64,000 nucleotides of DNA from Punctularia strigosozonata HHB-11173 SS5 (GCF_000264995.1 NW_006767452.1:217496-281495), one strand, 5' to 3'; shown: positions 12,324 through 25,639, numbered from the stretch's first letter. Notes: generated by a model from the letters alone, not told the origin. Numbers and translations: made by a program.

Positions 12324-13772
12324 ATGTCCGCCTCTCCTCAGCCCGCGGACGCTCAGCAGGACGGTCAGGTCGAAGGCGGCTCGCAGGTCGGCCACTCGCG
12401 CCTGCTCTCGTCCGGCTCGAAGGACGCGGACGTCAAGGCCAGGCCAGCCCCGCTCGAACCCAACCGCGACCCGCGACTCTTGTTGTCGGGTGGTGGAGAG
12501 TCGCCGACTGTGCCGGCGGTAGCGTTCGTTGCACCTGTGTCGCGCTCGTCGAGTACGAGCAGCCATGGGCGCCCGCGGAATCTCGTGACGAGCATCGGTA
12601 ATGGTCTGCGGGCTTTGAGTCCTAGGAGATGGGCGTCCTACAGGTCGATGAAGAGCGGGAGCACGACAACCCAGGGTCAAGTTCGGGAGAGCCTCCAGTC
12701 GCATCTCGTGGAATCGGCGACGACAACGATGTACAGCGATAGTCCTGCGCTGAAGACGAAGTAAGTTTCCGACCGCCTTACGTGGACATCCTGAGCTGAC
12801 CGCGCCTTTACCAGATTCAGCTCCAACATCAGGGCTCCGTCGCCCATTCAAGAGTTGAACTCGCCACTAACGCCGACGTGGTGCTGCATTGCTTACTTTC
12901 CCAAGCCTTCCCATCGTGAAGAAGACCGTTCCTTCCTTACCGTCTCTCCCGGTCCCAATGCGACTTTCAACGTTCCTTACCGGCGGGGAATCGACGACCC
13001 CACCGGCGCAGCCACGCGCCTCCCGGCTATCAGCCAGCGACGCCCGACCCTGCACAACCGAACCACCCACCCCGCCACCCACCTCAGCCAAGCACACCAT
13101 CACCGCAGCCTGGAACGTGAGCGCGAGCGCGCGCAGTCGCATGGGAGGTGGGAATCCGAGCGCCACCGCATGCACCATCCGTATCAGCACAATCCGAAAC
13201 AAGACGCCCACAGCAGATCGGAACACGCCATCGCGCCTTCTGCGTCCACCTCGGCCCGACATCGCGAGGAGCGGCCTCCCGTGATCGACCCCGAGCTGCT
13301 GCACCCGTACTCGACGTCCACGGCGCCTTCGCACGCGATCTCGCGCCCGCGCCCGCTGCCGCGCATACCCTCGGCGCCGCACATGCGCCGCAAGGTCTCG
13401 TTTCCCCACCAGGACGACGCGCGCGAGGGGCAAGGCAGTCGCTCGTCGACAGGCGAGAAGGAACCCGATCGCGCGCAGCCGTCGAACTTCCGCGCGACGC
13501 AAGGCGGGGCGTACCTGTACGTCGGTCCCGATCGCGAGCGGGGACGAGAGCGGGATAAGGAAGCGGGCCAGAGCAAGCGATTCTTGGATATGGACGACCA
13601 CGCGCGGAGGGCTGCGGCCGCACTGGAGAACATGGACGACCCGGAGGCGGCGAGGAAGATCGGTTACGACGACGATTGGAGGCAGGCGGACTGGATGAAG
13701 GGGTTGCATCCGTATGCTGCTGCGGGTAGCTGGAGTTCATTGACGAGAGTCGTTTCCGGGGAGGAAGGCTGA
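12324..13772 (+). CDS. Hypothetical Ser/His/Arg-rich protein, 464 aa
   Basis: Family not recognised. Two exons, 12324-12760 and 12815-13772, joined by GTAAGT..CAG give 1395 nt in frame. The N-terminal 140 residues are Ser-rich with one plausibly folded patch (RNLVTSIGNGLRALSPRRW). The middle is full of His, Arg and Glu (HHHRSLERERERAQ). The C-terminus has a more ordered, charged stretch, LDMDDHARRAAAALENMDD, then IGYDDDWRQADWMKGLHPY. The most conserved-looking part is that C-terminal 70 residues, so a short domain there is my best guess. Confidence 0.7.
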
Positions 13773-14050
13773 TCGCGGGCTTTTCCCTTTTACATATGGG
13801 GTCAACCGGGATCCTGGGACGAATGTCCTTGGGCACGTCCCACCATTGTTGTTGTATGGACTATCTTCCCTTTGCTCGTTTCCAGGCACTGGATTGTGGC
13901 ACCATGAACTGTCAGGGGCTGAGCGCCTGCTTATAGTACACCGTCACGCATCATGAATTACACGTTACCACGTACTCTTACATCGACGGGAACCAGGCTG
14001 AGCAGAGTGTCCATGGCTGATGCGCGCTGGGAACGTACCACACAGAGCCA
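13773..14050. other. Short intergenic region
   Basis: Convergent gene ends; nothing recognised. Confidence 0.3.
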
Positions 14051-15328
14051 TTAGACGGGACAGTGTTCTTGTAGGAACGCTATCTGTGCATCTGTAGCGC
14101 GCCGATGCTGGGGCCGACCCGGATAAACAGCGAAATGGTCTATTCGCCACGTCAGCGCCGCTCTGCAGCATCCGGGAGTCCAAGAACGTATGATAGCAGA
14201 CCTCCTGGTACGGCCTCCAGCTTGGCATACTTCGACTTGTGCGCTATCTCGACAGCTCCGGACATGGCGCACAAGTTGTCGTCTACGCAGGGGATGATGA
14301 GCGTCTGGCACGCCAGCCCGGATGATCCGGCCGCCGGGCTATAGAAAGGCAATTCGAAGAGCGACGAAGCTGAGATCTGCAACAATAACGGACGTCAGGG
14401 TGCTTGCCGAACGATGCGGCGAAATGATACCTCGTTGGGAAATACGGTATCGGTGCCCAAAAGAGCTTGCATCCCTTTCGAACTCCCCGGTTGATTGAGG
14501 AATCCGACTTGACCGGGTTCAGCACAAGCATTGATGTAGATAGGGCGTCCGCCTTTGACGAGGGAAGTTAGAACGACGCTGCGTCGAAAGAGCCGAGGGA
14601 GCTATGCAGCTCACCGAACGCCTGCCTGAGCGCATCCCATATCCCAAGAGCGAGAGTCTTGATCGAGGTTACGGATAATTGCATTTTAGGCCCGACGCCG
14701 GTGTAGGGGCATTGGGCAATGGACCCTATCAGGGCCAGCCTGGGTTCGCAAGCCAGGGATATGGCGTGGCCACCTGTCCATCCCGACTCAAGTTAATGTC
14801 GACGTCTGAGAATGCACACTCGTGAACCAATTCACCGGAAAGGCTGGTCCCCCATACGACGATTCGCTGGGGATCTAGCGGATACTCGGACTGCGTGCGA
14901 CACCACTTGATCACGACGCGGTAGTCCTCGAGCTGCTCGGATATATAGAGGACGTGCCGGGGTGTTCCGTCTACGGTAACGAAGTCCGTCAGAGGTAGTC
15001 ACAGAGCCATTGCAAATGATGTGCACCTGAAGAACCCCACCTTCGGTAGTCAAAAACGACACAAGCGTATCCAAGTGACGCGAACTCGCGGGCATAGGCG
15101 GCGAGCCCCATCGTCTTGTTAGCGCTCAGACCGTGCGCCCTTGGTGACAGTCTTAGTCAAATGTGCATCGGTCCTTAGAACTTGGTGTCACATTATGATG
15201 ACTGGACGTTGACGAGAGTCAGTGTTAGTAGGGAGGTACACCCAGGTGTCGAGGTTCCATCCCGGGGACTTGGAAGGAACTTTGACTGTCGTCATGGCAG
15301 ATAGCTGGTCCCTTGGTATGGTGGTCAT
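14051..15328 (-). CDS. Alpha/beta hydrolase (dienelactone hydrolase / S15-like), 309 aa
   Basis: A soluble alpha/beta-hydrolase fold enzyme; substrate not predictable. Seven exons: 15192-15328, 15027-15139, 14836-14970, 14615-14773, 14431-14552, 14202-14376, 14051-14139, total 930 nt with all phases matching. I use the ATG at 15328 (MTTIPRDQLSAM) because an in-frame stop lies just upstream; a second Met follows 11 codons later. Landmarks are the oxyanion region MAHGLSANKTMGLAAYAREF, YRRWGSSDGTPRHV, the nucleophile elbow VVWGTSLSGGHA (Ser), the acid in IIPCVDDNLCA (Asp) and the base in GDHFAVYPG (His). It is head to head with the TBC gene, about 360 bp between starts. Confidence 0.87.
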
Positions 15329-15688
15329 GGTTGAACGTGCCTAATATTGCGTGGGGCTGAACACAGACGCGATACACGGCGGCGACCGAGTTCCGTGCAG
15401 CGACCCGGGGAGATATGAGACGAGGAGATGTTGCGAGTGAAGCGAGTCACAGTTTCTCCAACAAATTCATGCACTCTCGCATGAGCACTGAAGACAAGGA
15501 GCTGTCTGACAGAAGTATATATGTACGATGACCTCGCTATGTTCTGCGTGCGAAATCCCCCACGTTACATAGGCGCCCAGGCCCCAGAACACGACGAGCG
15601 AACACGCCGGGCACCTACTTACCACCTGACGTCCGCTGTTATCTCTCCATACTGGCGCTGGCGCTCTTTCGAAATCAGAATCCTCGCA

Positions 15689-18600
15689 ATGGACGGCGAG
15701 TTCGCGGGCCATAGCCCTCTATCGACGCCGGTGCATTCACATCCCCTCGCGCTCGACGCGCCGTCGGCTAGCGGTCGTCGGACGCGCCATCGCAACAGCA
15801 ACGCGACGGAGATATCGACGACGTCGACTCCGAGCAGGCGTGGCAGCAGTCCGCCCACTACGAGATCGCACCTCCTGGACAGCCCGAACGAAAGGGGCCA
15901 TGCACACGACGGAACCGGACCCACTTGGGACGGAAGCGTGCGCAGGTACGCGAAGGAGAAGCGGAGATCGCTGAACGTGACTCTTGGTGACCGCAAGGCA
16001 TCATCGAACTCGCTGTCTGTGCTCTGGGAAGGCCAGCGAGAAAGGTCCGGCTCGCATCGTGCGCCGCCTCTGATCGTCGTCGGTCCGTCTCCCGAGAAAC
16101 CGGTCAGGAGCGATACAGGTGCTGGCACGGCTGTGGACCCGATCCTTGCGACTCGTTGGCACGAATACTCGGACACTGCGATCCAATCGGCCGTCTCGCA
16201 GCTTACGGCCTCATACTCTCCCGCCGATCCCAAGTCCTCGTCTCATCCATACCACGAAGTCGTGCGGACGCTCAGCGCGGCCGTGCACAACCTTACGAAA
16301 GCTAGGCTTGAACTAGAAGAGACGAGGAAGAAACTGGAGGAGAAGGAGCGTAGCATGAAGGAAAGGGCACAAAACCTCGTGGGCGAGCTGAGAGGCGCCG
16401 AGAAGGACGTCGCGAGGAGGCTGTTGCAGAGTCTATTCACTGACGACGATGAGGAGAAGCATCAGGTTAAGAGGCAGCAGAGTCAGATGGTATGCGATTC
16501 CTGCCATGACATGGTCGTTCGTTTCTAATGGGCCTGCGTAGTCTATAACAGAGTCTCTCACCGAGGCCATTGAGGACGAAGTGCCCATCTCTCGCTCCCA
16601 TCCGGATCAACATACCATACCGCCGCCTCCATTCTCCCTCACGTCATCTGATCGACGCAAGGAAGGAAACTTTACGCCGACCGATTCCGGTCCTGCCGAC
16701 GCTAGATCCATCACCTCCTACTTCTCAGGGAGAGGTGGCGGAGAAACTGCATCCGTAGCGTCCGGCGATCACGAGAGCTCTTCTCAGCGTGCAGAGAAGG
16801 ACAAAACCGACAAGGCGTTTATCGGAGATTGGATGGGCACATGGTGGACGAAAGGCAGAACTGCGAGAGACAGGTCGGCCTCATCACGATCTGCAGCCCC
16901 TTCCAATCCCACTACCACGTCGTCGCCGAGTCGGGATCCATCGGTACCTCCACCATCTTCCGAGGACGAGCCGTCCGTTCAAGAGATTCTAGCCCAGCAA
17001 GACCTCCAGGACGACCCTGGAGCTACCGTCACCTCGAAACCCACCCGGAGCTCCAAACCTTCAGAACAGAGACGGAAAGCGAGAAGCGTCTTTGGGACTC
17101 TCAGTTTTGGGATGCTTGGCTCAGCCACATCCACCTCGGGTTCGGGTCAGGGTCAGTCCACCAAGAAGCCAGCCCTCGCTCCGGCATTGTCTTCCAGATC
17201 TGTTCCGTCTCTCGCCGGCGTCACCGTGTCTCCAGAGGACGACGGAAATGAGGAGTTAACGCCAACGACCCGTCCCCGTCCTTTCAGTGCGCCGAACACC
17301 GCTCAGAGTATCCTCCTCGACTCCCCGGAGGATTCCACCGTATTCACAGAATCTCAACCCCCTTCAGCTCCAGCCGAAGGATCTTCGAACAACACTGGCG
17401 CCGAATCAATCATGTCCGCCGAGGTTCGCTCTACAGGCGAAGCTTCTTCGATGGTTGCAGGCGAGAAACTTCCTCAGGGCTCCTCCTTACGCGCCATAGT
17501 GCATGCGACGCGCGTCATGACAGCCGATGCGTCCAGCATACTCGCGGACGGCGGGGCGGAAGCAGGGCCTTTGATCAAGGAGCTGGCCTTCGCGCTAGTC
17601 TCAAATGCGAGGGCGGAAAGCGTCACGCTGAGAGAGAAACTAAGGGACCGCAAGCCGAAATCGCGCCAGTCAGACGTCCACGCGCGAGAGACTTCCGTTC
17701 CGACGGCCGCGCCTCCATCCTCATCGCCCACGTCGGAGCGGCCGCCTGCGGGGAGGAGGAAGAGCAACCCCGGGTTGTCGCTCGCTTCGGATGCTGTCAA
17801 TGCTCCTGCATCCACGACGAAACGGAACAGGTCAAACCTCTTGAGCGACGCGTTTGGCTCCGCGAGTCCTATGTTTGGGGACTTCTTCGCGCAGCAACAG
17901 AGGCGGATCAGCAGCGTCGTCGACGCGGTGCAGAAAGGCACGGGCGTGCAGGTAGTCGAGACCCAGCATCCGTCCGCTTCACAAGCGGGTGGCGGTGGCG
18001 GGCTGCAGGTTGCGCCGGCTAGACCGCCAGGCGCACGATCGGTTGCGCTGGAGAGCATCATACCCGAAGCCTTCAAGCCGCCCACCCAATATCTTTCGCG
18101 CACCTATACTCCGCTCACAGCGCGCGACTTTCGGGCGTCGATACCTTTGCCGAACTCGGCCGTCTCTAGGTTGTCTATCTACGGTGGACAAGATCAAGAG
18201 CCGTTGACCGACAGATACGGGTTTATGTACGACGTCAGCGAGTACGACCTGCTCTTGTTACTCAGGGCGAGGGAGTGCGGGAACTCGGCACCTGCATGTC
18301 TGACGGGGGTAAAGATTGCGGATAGGAGAGAAGATGAGGACTGGGATGGAGAGCAGGAGGAGCAGGGGCAGATTGAAGTCATCAGAGGGGTTTGCGACTG
18401 CGGAGGGGAAGGCATCGTACCTGGGGACGGGATGGGAAACGAAGGCCACGATGGGGATTCGATATCGACCAGGAGCGTCAAATCCCGGACCAGCTCTCCG
18501 TCGAGGGATCGACAGCGATCTTCTACCCTTTCTGGATCCGCATCCACTGCGCCGACGTCGGTCCCGTCCTTGAAGTCGGACACGTCCGTGCTCTCCCTGG

Positions 18601-19900
18601 AGCCTGCTACGCTGAGGCACACGTGTGCCGCCACAGTGCGCAAATTGCTGGGTCAGTTGAAAGACATCCACGACCAGCGCCAGGTGAACAGGAGGAAGGA
18701 ATGGGACGTGTTCGTACGAAGGCGATCCAAAGCGAGGTCAAGCAAAAGTTCGAACGCCAACGCCCTTTCGTCCCAGTCAGGGAGTGGAGCAGCTGCTGTG
18801 CTCGGTCTGGAGCGAGACCTTGACGAGGAGGAGCTTGAACACTCCGAAGGGCTGATTGGATTCGCGCAGCTGGGCTTGTCGGGCAGCAAGGACGAGAAGA
18901 GAGAGCTGGAGAAGTTGGTGCGCGGCGGGATTCCGCTAGTCTACAGGAGCAAACTCTGGTTCGAGTGCTCGGGGGCGCTGGAGATGCGGGAACCGGGACT
19001 GTTCACAGACTTGCTGGCTGGACAGGGATCGAAAGACGTGGAAATGGAGATCGAGAAGGATGTGGGCCGGACCATGCCCCTAAACGTCTTCTTTGGCGGC
19101 GATGGGGCAGGAGTGGATAAGCTGAGGCGCGTCCTCGTCGCGTATAGTCGGTGAGCTCCTGAACTGTCTTTTGCCCATCCGATTGTCGCTCATGCATCCG
19201 CTTATCTCCAGGCGTAACCCGTCTGTTGGCTACTGCCAGGGGATGAACCTCGTCACATCCACCCTTCTCCTGGTGCATGCCGATGAAGAGGAAGCGTTTT
19301 GGGTTCTTTCTGCCATCATCGAACGCATCCTTCCCGAGGACTTTTTTGCTCCGTCTTTACTGCCGTCTCGCGCATGTCCGCTTGTGCTGCTGGACTACGT
19401 GAAGGAGTTCACGCCCAAGTTGTCTGCCCACTTGCAGGAGCTGGGGGTGGACCTCGCAGCTATATGTTTTTCGTGGTTCTTGTCTTTATTCACAGATTGT
19501 TTACCTGTGGAGGTAAGCTTTTCATACGTTCGTCTATCTCGGCGAAGTCCCAAGCTGACGCGCAAATCCAGACCTTGTTCAGGGTCTGGGACCTGTTTCT
19601 CATGGACGGGCTCGATGTCCTGTTCCGTATCGCGCTTGCGATCCTCAAGAACAACGAGCAAGAACTACTGGCGTGCAGATCGGTGCCTGCTCTGTACGTT
19701 GCATTGGAGAGCCTACCGACGCGCATGTGGCCCGCCGACAAGCTCCTCGCAGTACGTTACGCGCCGGTTCTCTCTTTATCATCTGTACTTACGGGAGTCC
19801 ATAACAGCAGGAGATGGAGCTACGTTCGTCCATAGGCCATGCAGACCTAGTGAAGAGGCGAAATGTGCGCGTCGAGGAATTACGCAAACTTATGACTTGA
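15689..19900 (+). CDS. TBC-domain Rab GTPase-activating protein, 1326 aa
   Basis: It would speed GTP hydrolysis by a Rab GTPase in membrane traffic. Five exons: 15689-16489, 16542-19150, 19212-19512, 19572-19751, 19811-19900 (3981 nt). The N-terminal two thirds are Ser/Thr/Pro-rich and disordered, with a coiled coil near residues 200-245 (LTKARLELEETRKKLEEKE). The TBC domain spans about residues 1055-1300: it opens LVRGGIPLVYRSKLW, has the arginine finger in IEKDVGRTMP and the glutamine finger in SVGYCQGMN, then FRVWDLFLMDG and FRIALAILKNNEQELL. Both fingers are intact, so it should be active. I start at MDGEFAGHSPL; an in-frame upstream extension begins with a poor leader. The last acceptor could be 3 nt earlier. 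Confidence 0.9.
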
Positions 19901-21910
19901 GGAAGCTGCTGTCTCTCCACCAAGCTCGTCACTGTCCCCATCTGCCAATCTAATGCACGTGGGTTTGCGCTACTCAGATGCTCACTCAACTGAACCAGAT
20001 ATCTCTTCTAGGTACTGTAAATCGCTTTCGTTATGCTTCGTTCGTTGTCCGCGTTTCTCAGCTCGCACTCCGTTGTTCGCCCTACACATGCATAATTGCC
20101 ACCATCCCGGACGTCATCACGAAAATGGATTCTCACTTCTGTATTCTATATAATCCTCCTTCTGCCAATCCACCGTGTTTCATGCTTTCAGATTTTCCGT
20201 CTAACGCCGAACGCCAGCAGCTCTTGGATGGGTAGCGGACTCTCCCATTCATACCGCCCAATCAATCGAGATGACGCTGATCAAGTGTATCTGCAAGTAT
20301 GCTTGTTGTCGTTTCACTGACGTTTCGGCGAGGCCTAGATAACATGAACTCGCTGACTGCCCATAAAAGAAGGGATATTTGCCCGAGCAAGCAGGCGGTG
20401 TCAACTGTAAGTCCCAAATGCAGGATCAAATGTAATGATCCATACACTACTCACACGATTACACCGCGACGCAGGGCTCTTTGTTTGCTCCCTATCCGAG
20501 TGGTATGATAATCTCGCAAGCGAGATGACCACGTTCGTGGCCAGCCTTTCCCTACATGCTCAATAGCAATGGGTGTGCCCACTTATACCCATGCACGATG
20601 GCGTACCTCAGATGCTTCGGAAGAGGCTCGACAAAAGTCAAATGGGAAGGTTGTTCCACAAACCGATGCCCTTGGGACTTCTCCGAAGAGGGAGATGTCT
20701 TTCCGCTGCTGAGTTTTCGGGAGGGACCGGTATGTGCCATCCATTCAATCTAAGTGCTGCCGCACTGACGGCTTCACATAGAACCTGTAGGGCGCTGTTC
20801 GCGTCCGTGTACTGGCCTTCATCGTGAAGCTCGCCGATCAAAAGCTGATGTGTCCTCCTTCGCCGGTCATGATGCCCGCGGTCTATGGGAATGGTCCCAT
20901 GGCACAATACTTCTGGCTCGACATTGAGCCGTTCGGTAGTGACGATCGGCACGTTCGCTCGGAAGGTCTGGTTTAGGAAAAGCGGACCTGCTCCGTAGCA
21001 TTGGCCGAATTTCAATGATTTCGCATTACGGCTACCGGCGCCTGTGCGGTGCGGCGGTACAGCGGACACTGCAATCTAGGATATGGGGCGCGTGAGTCCT
21101 CAAGTAAAAGCTGTACTCGATTCGTGACGTATTCTTATTTATATACCATAGTGCCTCTCAACATCAGGCGGTCCAAAAACAGCGCTGTCTACTGATGTTC
21201 GATCTATTCATGCTTGCTTACGATAGACCGGACTTGAGAGAGCGCGGCCTTCGGCCAGGCGCATCCGCACATAGACCGCAACCTTGTAGGTTGCTTCCAT
21301 TGTGTGGCTCAGTCGTATGTTCAGGGCAGCGTCCCGTTGAAAACGGAGTCCCGCTCCCGTCGTGGCCCATCACTAGTGCCATGGACATACGGCGGCGTAA
21401 GGTGACATGAAGTCTACAGTCAATCGCGCGCCAAGAGCTATTTTCGTCAGAGGATGATGGAATTATGCGTCGGAGTACGTAAGGATTCCACTCTACTGGG
21501 AGTGCCTGTACCCAATTGAGCTTTTTCAGTGCACTCCGGAAGATCGCAAATACGCGTCTTGTCCTATGTTACTCCTGTCCATTGCCCTATGGAGAACGGA
21601 AGTCATTCAGATCAAATATGGGACGGCGTGTCTTCGTCCATCGCCGCCTGGACGTAAGGGCCGTACCCATGAACGGCACCTGACCATGAAATCAAGTACT
21701 ACCGTTTTCCTGGCCTGGTCCACAGAGCCTTAAGGAAGGACCGCGATCTTTTCTTTCGGCCCGCGCGTACTCAAGTAGATTTGGCTGCGATGCCTTTTGG
21801 TCCCATCGGTGTTATTATCACCGCGCCGGGCAACCCATTCTCGTAGTACTTAAGGCCCGCTGAGAACGAAGGGTCAGTAGCATTCCTCTGGAACGCATCG
21901 AGTCAGCACC
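19901..21910. other. 2.0 kb without a supportable gene
   Basis: Several stretches look protein-like but broken. One is a plus-strand run near 20800-20960 containing VKLADQKLMCPPSP and YFWLDIEPFGSDDRH; another is an overlapping minus-strand frame at 20638-21069 without an ATG. I could not join them into a gene, nor name a family. It may be a decayed gene or element. Confidence 0.35.
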
Positions 21911-22870
21911 ATGTTCACTCTCTTCAAACTGATGTCGCTTGCCTCCCTTGCGGCGATTGCTTCGGCCGAAACGCACACCATCGTGTTGGTGAACAAGTAA
22001 GTGTATATTGACGTCGACGGTTCTCGGGATGATCATCGTGAGCGCCCAATATCGCAGCTGTGGATTTGGCACGGTGACTTGCCTCTCCTCGTCATGATGG
22101 ATGCAATCATACTTACACGCTGACAGCCCACTCTGCTATTACCTGGGAACGATCTGGTATCTACAGGAGCACCGTTCACCGTCAATGGCCCCATTCGAGG
22201 CGCCATTGCGTAAGTCAGAATCGTTTGCAAGGCATCCAGGCTGAATTTGCTTTCTCGCACAAGATACCTTCAAACTGGTGAATATCATTATCTCTATATT
22301 GTGTGTTGCGCGACACCACTTATGCGAGCTATAGGCGGCTGCGGCGAGAACGGCGAAGGTTGTACTTTGGTCGAAGCTACGCTATTGGACGGAGGGAGTG
22401 CTGCTGACATCTCGGTGAAGGATGCACCTGTGACCTCATGAAATTCTTTTTTGACGGTAGTTCTGTAGCTCATTCCACCGTACGCACTCCCATGGTAGTT
22501 GTACATCGTCAAGAGCTCCACTGACCACGACTACAGCCACGCGTTTTCCGTCACGAGCGGCTTTGGGTAAGATACAGTATCGGAATTTTCATGCGCTAAC
22601 GAGGTTTTCACCAGATTCTTCGACGGATGTGATGGGGCTGGGACAGACTGTGAGTTTTGACCTATCTCATCTATTTGGGGTTCTTAAACTTCTGCGCATA
22701 GGCACCAATTCCGGATGTCCCATGGCATTCCGCCAACCAGATGATACCTTTGCTATCGTGGGCTGCGGCGCTCCCTCCGTAAGTCACAGATCCTGCAATG
22801 CAGTCAGGTCAATTTCTAACAATCGCTCATATTTACACAGGTCAATCTCGCCATTACTTTCTGCGACTAG
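21911..22870 (+). CDS. Secreted cysteine-rich glycopeptide (CGFGT family), 153 aa
   Basis: A small secreted protein of a family common in agaricomycetes and distantly thaumatin-like; role unknown. Ten exons: 21911-21996, 22058-22073, 22127-22209, 22264-22277, 22335-22414, 22469-22479, 22537-22566, 22615-22649, 22702-22778, 22841-22870 (462 nt). Signal peptide MFTLFKLMSLASLAAIASA. The mature part has VLVNNCGFGT, AIAYLQTGGCGENGEGCTLV, IPPHAFSVTSGFGFFDGCDG, AGTDCTNSGCPMAF and ends VNLAITFCD, the family signature, with paired Cys. Exons of 11-16 nt make this gene easy to miss by automatic prediction. Confidence 0.85.
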
Positions 22871-23405
22871 TGTCTGAACAAGTGAATGGCCATGGGGACT
22901 GCTATGGCGTTCGAGCCTCCAGAAAATGGAAAAGAAATTGTGTACGACTAGACAGAGGGGTACGAGGCTGAGTGATACAGCATTCCATGAAGGTGATGCC
23001 GCTTTTGATATGGATGATTCCTGTGGTCGATCGAATTCACTGTATAATGCATATGGATGTGCTGTCCCGTGCCTACCTAGCACTCCTTATGCGAGCAAAA
23101 TGATACCTGTCCACATCTGGAGCAACAGCAAAAATACACGATGCGCGTATAACATTGGAGTATACCGGTACTGAGTATAGTCACAGTGTTCACGCACCTA
23201 CCTTAGTAGCAGTGAGCTACGGTGGCAAGAATATCACATGAAAGTGCATTACGGAGTGCGCGCCACACGGGCGGAGGAAGTCAGATAACCTCTGCTACCA
23301 TCATCCGGTCCTCCCCTCCCCGCTCAGATCCCGTCTTTTCTGGGGGACTGGCGGCTGCTGAATTGCAGGAATGCAACAATAAACGTATATAAGTCCTCCA
23401 CGACC
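22871..23405. other. Intergenic region, no gene seen
   Basis: An 82-codon plus frame at 22926 is not supported by composition or splice context. Confidence 0.35.
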
Positions 23406-25041
23406 ATGACTCCTGCCAGTACCAGCTCAGGAGGAGGATCAACGTCGACAGAGGGCCCCGCGCCGTCCATCGGTATCTCCGGGAGGGCGTATTCGCTGCT
23501 AAACTCCCTTGCACCCTTCTCAACGCTACATTTTCCAACATTAGAGGATACCCATCCTGGTGACATACCCTCACCTCCCGGTTCGGCGACTATTCGCCCA
23601 GCACATAGACGTTTTTGGTCCCAAGGCCCCTCATCATTGCCAGGCCGTATTTATCCACACCTTACGACGAGCCACGTCATGAACCAAATCAACGCATCTC
23701 ATGTTTTGAGCACTCGGGGAGCAGGACACGAAACGGAGACACGAGGAAAGCAGAAGGCTCGCGCGGACGACGGTGACCGCGGAGTCCTGAGTACGAAACA
23801 TGTAGAACAGGCTCTCCGGCTAGCAAATCAGGCACTGGAGGAAGATGCAGCTACAGAGAGGGAATCGGAAAGAGAGTTCGTCGGTATGTGGCCATCTCTG
23901 TGGCCAGTGTATCGCTTACCTACATGATTCTCCAGCTGATCTGTACTTTTCGTCTCTGGATTACTTCCTCGGCGCATGCAAACCCTCATTATTTACTTCT
24001 CTCCCTGGACCAAAGCGCAAGGAGCTGGTTGCAAAGGCGTCCGTGTTGTTACATTCCTTGGAAGACCATACTTCATCAGATGACTCCGAGTCGACGCCAT
24101 CCCCGGACGAAATTCGTCAACCATCATCTTCTGGCACTCCTCCGGGTGGACTGAATGACCTCCGGACGTATGTTATGAACTCGCTTCCCGCCATCGTCCA
24201 AGGCCGGCGTCCAGTGACACCGCCCGAACATGTCAACCACAGCCAAATCGCCGGGGAAACACCGAGTGCAGACCAGGTTGTGCTCCATGCGCTGTGTACT
24301 TGTGGACGATCGGTTTGGATACCGGTCCCTGATGAATTAAGGTCCGTTAAGGAGGTCGACGGGCATCCCAAGACGTGGTCTGAGCTATGGATTGCGTTCC
24401 TCGTCTGGGCTGCCATAGCTCTCAAGCAGTCGCCGGTATGTGCTCTGCGGTGCGGCTTGGGAGACTGCGTTGACGAATAACACTTGTGACAGATACCCAC
24501 TCTCATTGGAACCGCGTTCACCGCCCTGTTGTCCTTCCTGGTCTATCTGAATGGCCGCTTTCAACTTGGAGTGTGCTTATTCTTAGCGTTCAATTGGGTC
24601 CTCGAGCGCGCCGTGGAGACGGACAGACGATACCAGGTCCATCAACGCCTCGCCGAGCTTGTCAGCGTGCTTTTTGAGGGCATGGCCAGAGCCAGTGTCG
24701 CATTTGCAGACGCTCGTCGATCCGAAGACCGAGATCAAGAATGGCAGCCACCGGAGTCGACGTTAGTCCACTCGCAACGCTCACCCCCTCCCAAGACCTC
24801 GACTTCAGTCCCCATATCTGGACGGGGCATATCTTCTGCCTCGTCTTCGTCGCCACCTCGGGCTACTCCAGCGCCAATTGCGATGACATCGACAACCTCC
24901 CTCCCCTTTACGCTGCCCGTTGTCCCGCTGTTCGGGCTATCAGGCATTGTTCGCCGCTCAATACCGCGACGCGGGACTTCACCTCCCACACAACGTATGT
25001 CGGAGCAACCTCCGCCCTACGATGTTCGAGATATACGATAA
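23406..25041 (+). CDS. Membrane protein of unknown function, 508 aa
   Basis: Three exons, 23406-23883, 23936-24435 and 24493-25041, give 1527 nt in frame. The N-terminal half is soluble and Ser/Pro-rich, with a helical ALRLANQALEEDAATERESE segment near 150. The middle has LDYFLGACKPSLF and a Cys-containing patch (HALCTCGRSVWIPVP). Two or three membrane spans follow: WIAFLVWAAIALKQ, TAFTALLSFLVYLNGRF and GVCLFLAFNWVLERAV. The tail is Pro/Ser-rich and ends PPPYDVRDIR. I do not recognise the family. The 3' part of the gene (from about 24694) is copied at 34666-35110. Confidence 0.75.
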
Positions 25042-25629
25042 GCAAGCACCCAACGACAGTTTTGCTTTATGATATTAGACCCTCGCCCACGCGACTGATA
25101 TCGGACTGTTATCAGTAGAGTTGCCCTTCATGTAGAGATTGTAGTGCTCATGTCGTGGTACCTAGCTCTCCTTGCATACTCGTCACCGGTAGCTCTGCAG
25201 GTGAGTAGGTGGGTATGTACTCGCAATCGGTGCTCTCTCACGATACTCGGGCTGCGCCAGTAGGAGGCGCGTGGAGATAATGGGCTCAAGCCTCAGGCCT
25301 CAGCACCAATATCCCCCCCCCCTTTTTTTTTTTTGGTTGGGGCGGCTGTGTTCGAGCGAAAAATTGTGATTCCAGTATTGTACTTACGTGTGTCAGGAGG
25401 GGCACTGTAAAGGGAAACGGCAGTGAATTACATCCAGACAATTAGACTACTTTCATACTCCGTCATCGAGCAGGATCAGATGTGCCACGCGCCTGCGCAT
25501 AAAACCATTTCGCATACTATACTCGCGGTGACAAGAGGACCGACAACGATGTTCAAAAATCCGTGAATCAACGAGGCGGCAATGCGATAATGTTTATGCT
25601 ATTGCATCGTGGAGACAGCCTTTTAGCTA
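25042..25629. other. Intergenic region with a C10-T12 homopolymer
   Basis: The sequence continues to match the copy at about 35000-35120 as far as about 25170, then becomes unique. A C10 run followed by T12 sits at 25313-25334. No gene seen. Confidence 0.4.
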
Positions 25630-25639
25630 CTTCATCATA

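Noticed and set aside
12867-13836. Minus-strand frames of 250-280 codons opposite the 464-aa protein gene
   Set aside because: Arg-rich shadows; the plus-strand exons join in frame and give a more natural protein.
15521-15688. Upstream extension of the TBC protein from 15521
   Set aside because: In frame, but the leader lies in the short divergent promoter region shared with the hydrolase gene and reads like untranslated DNA.
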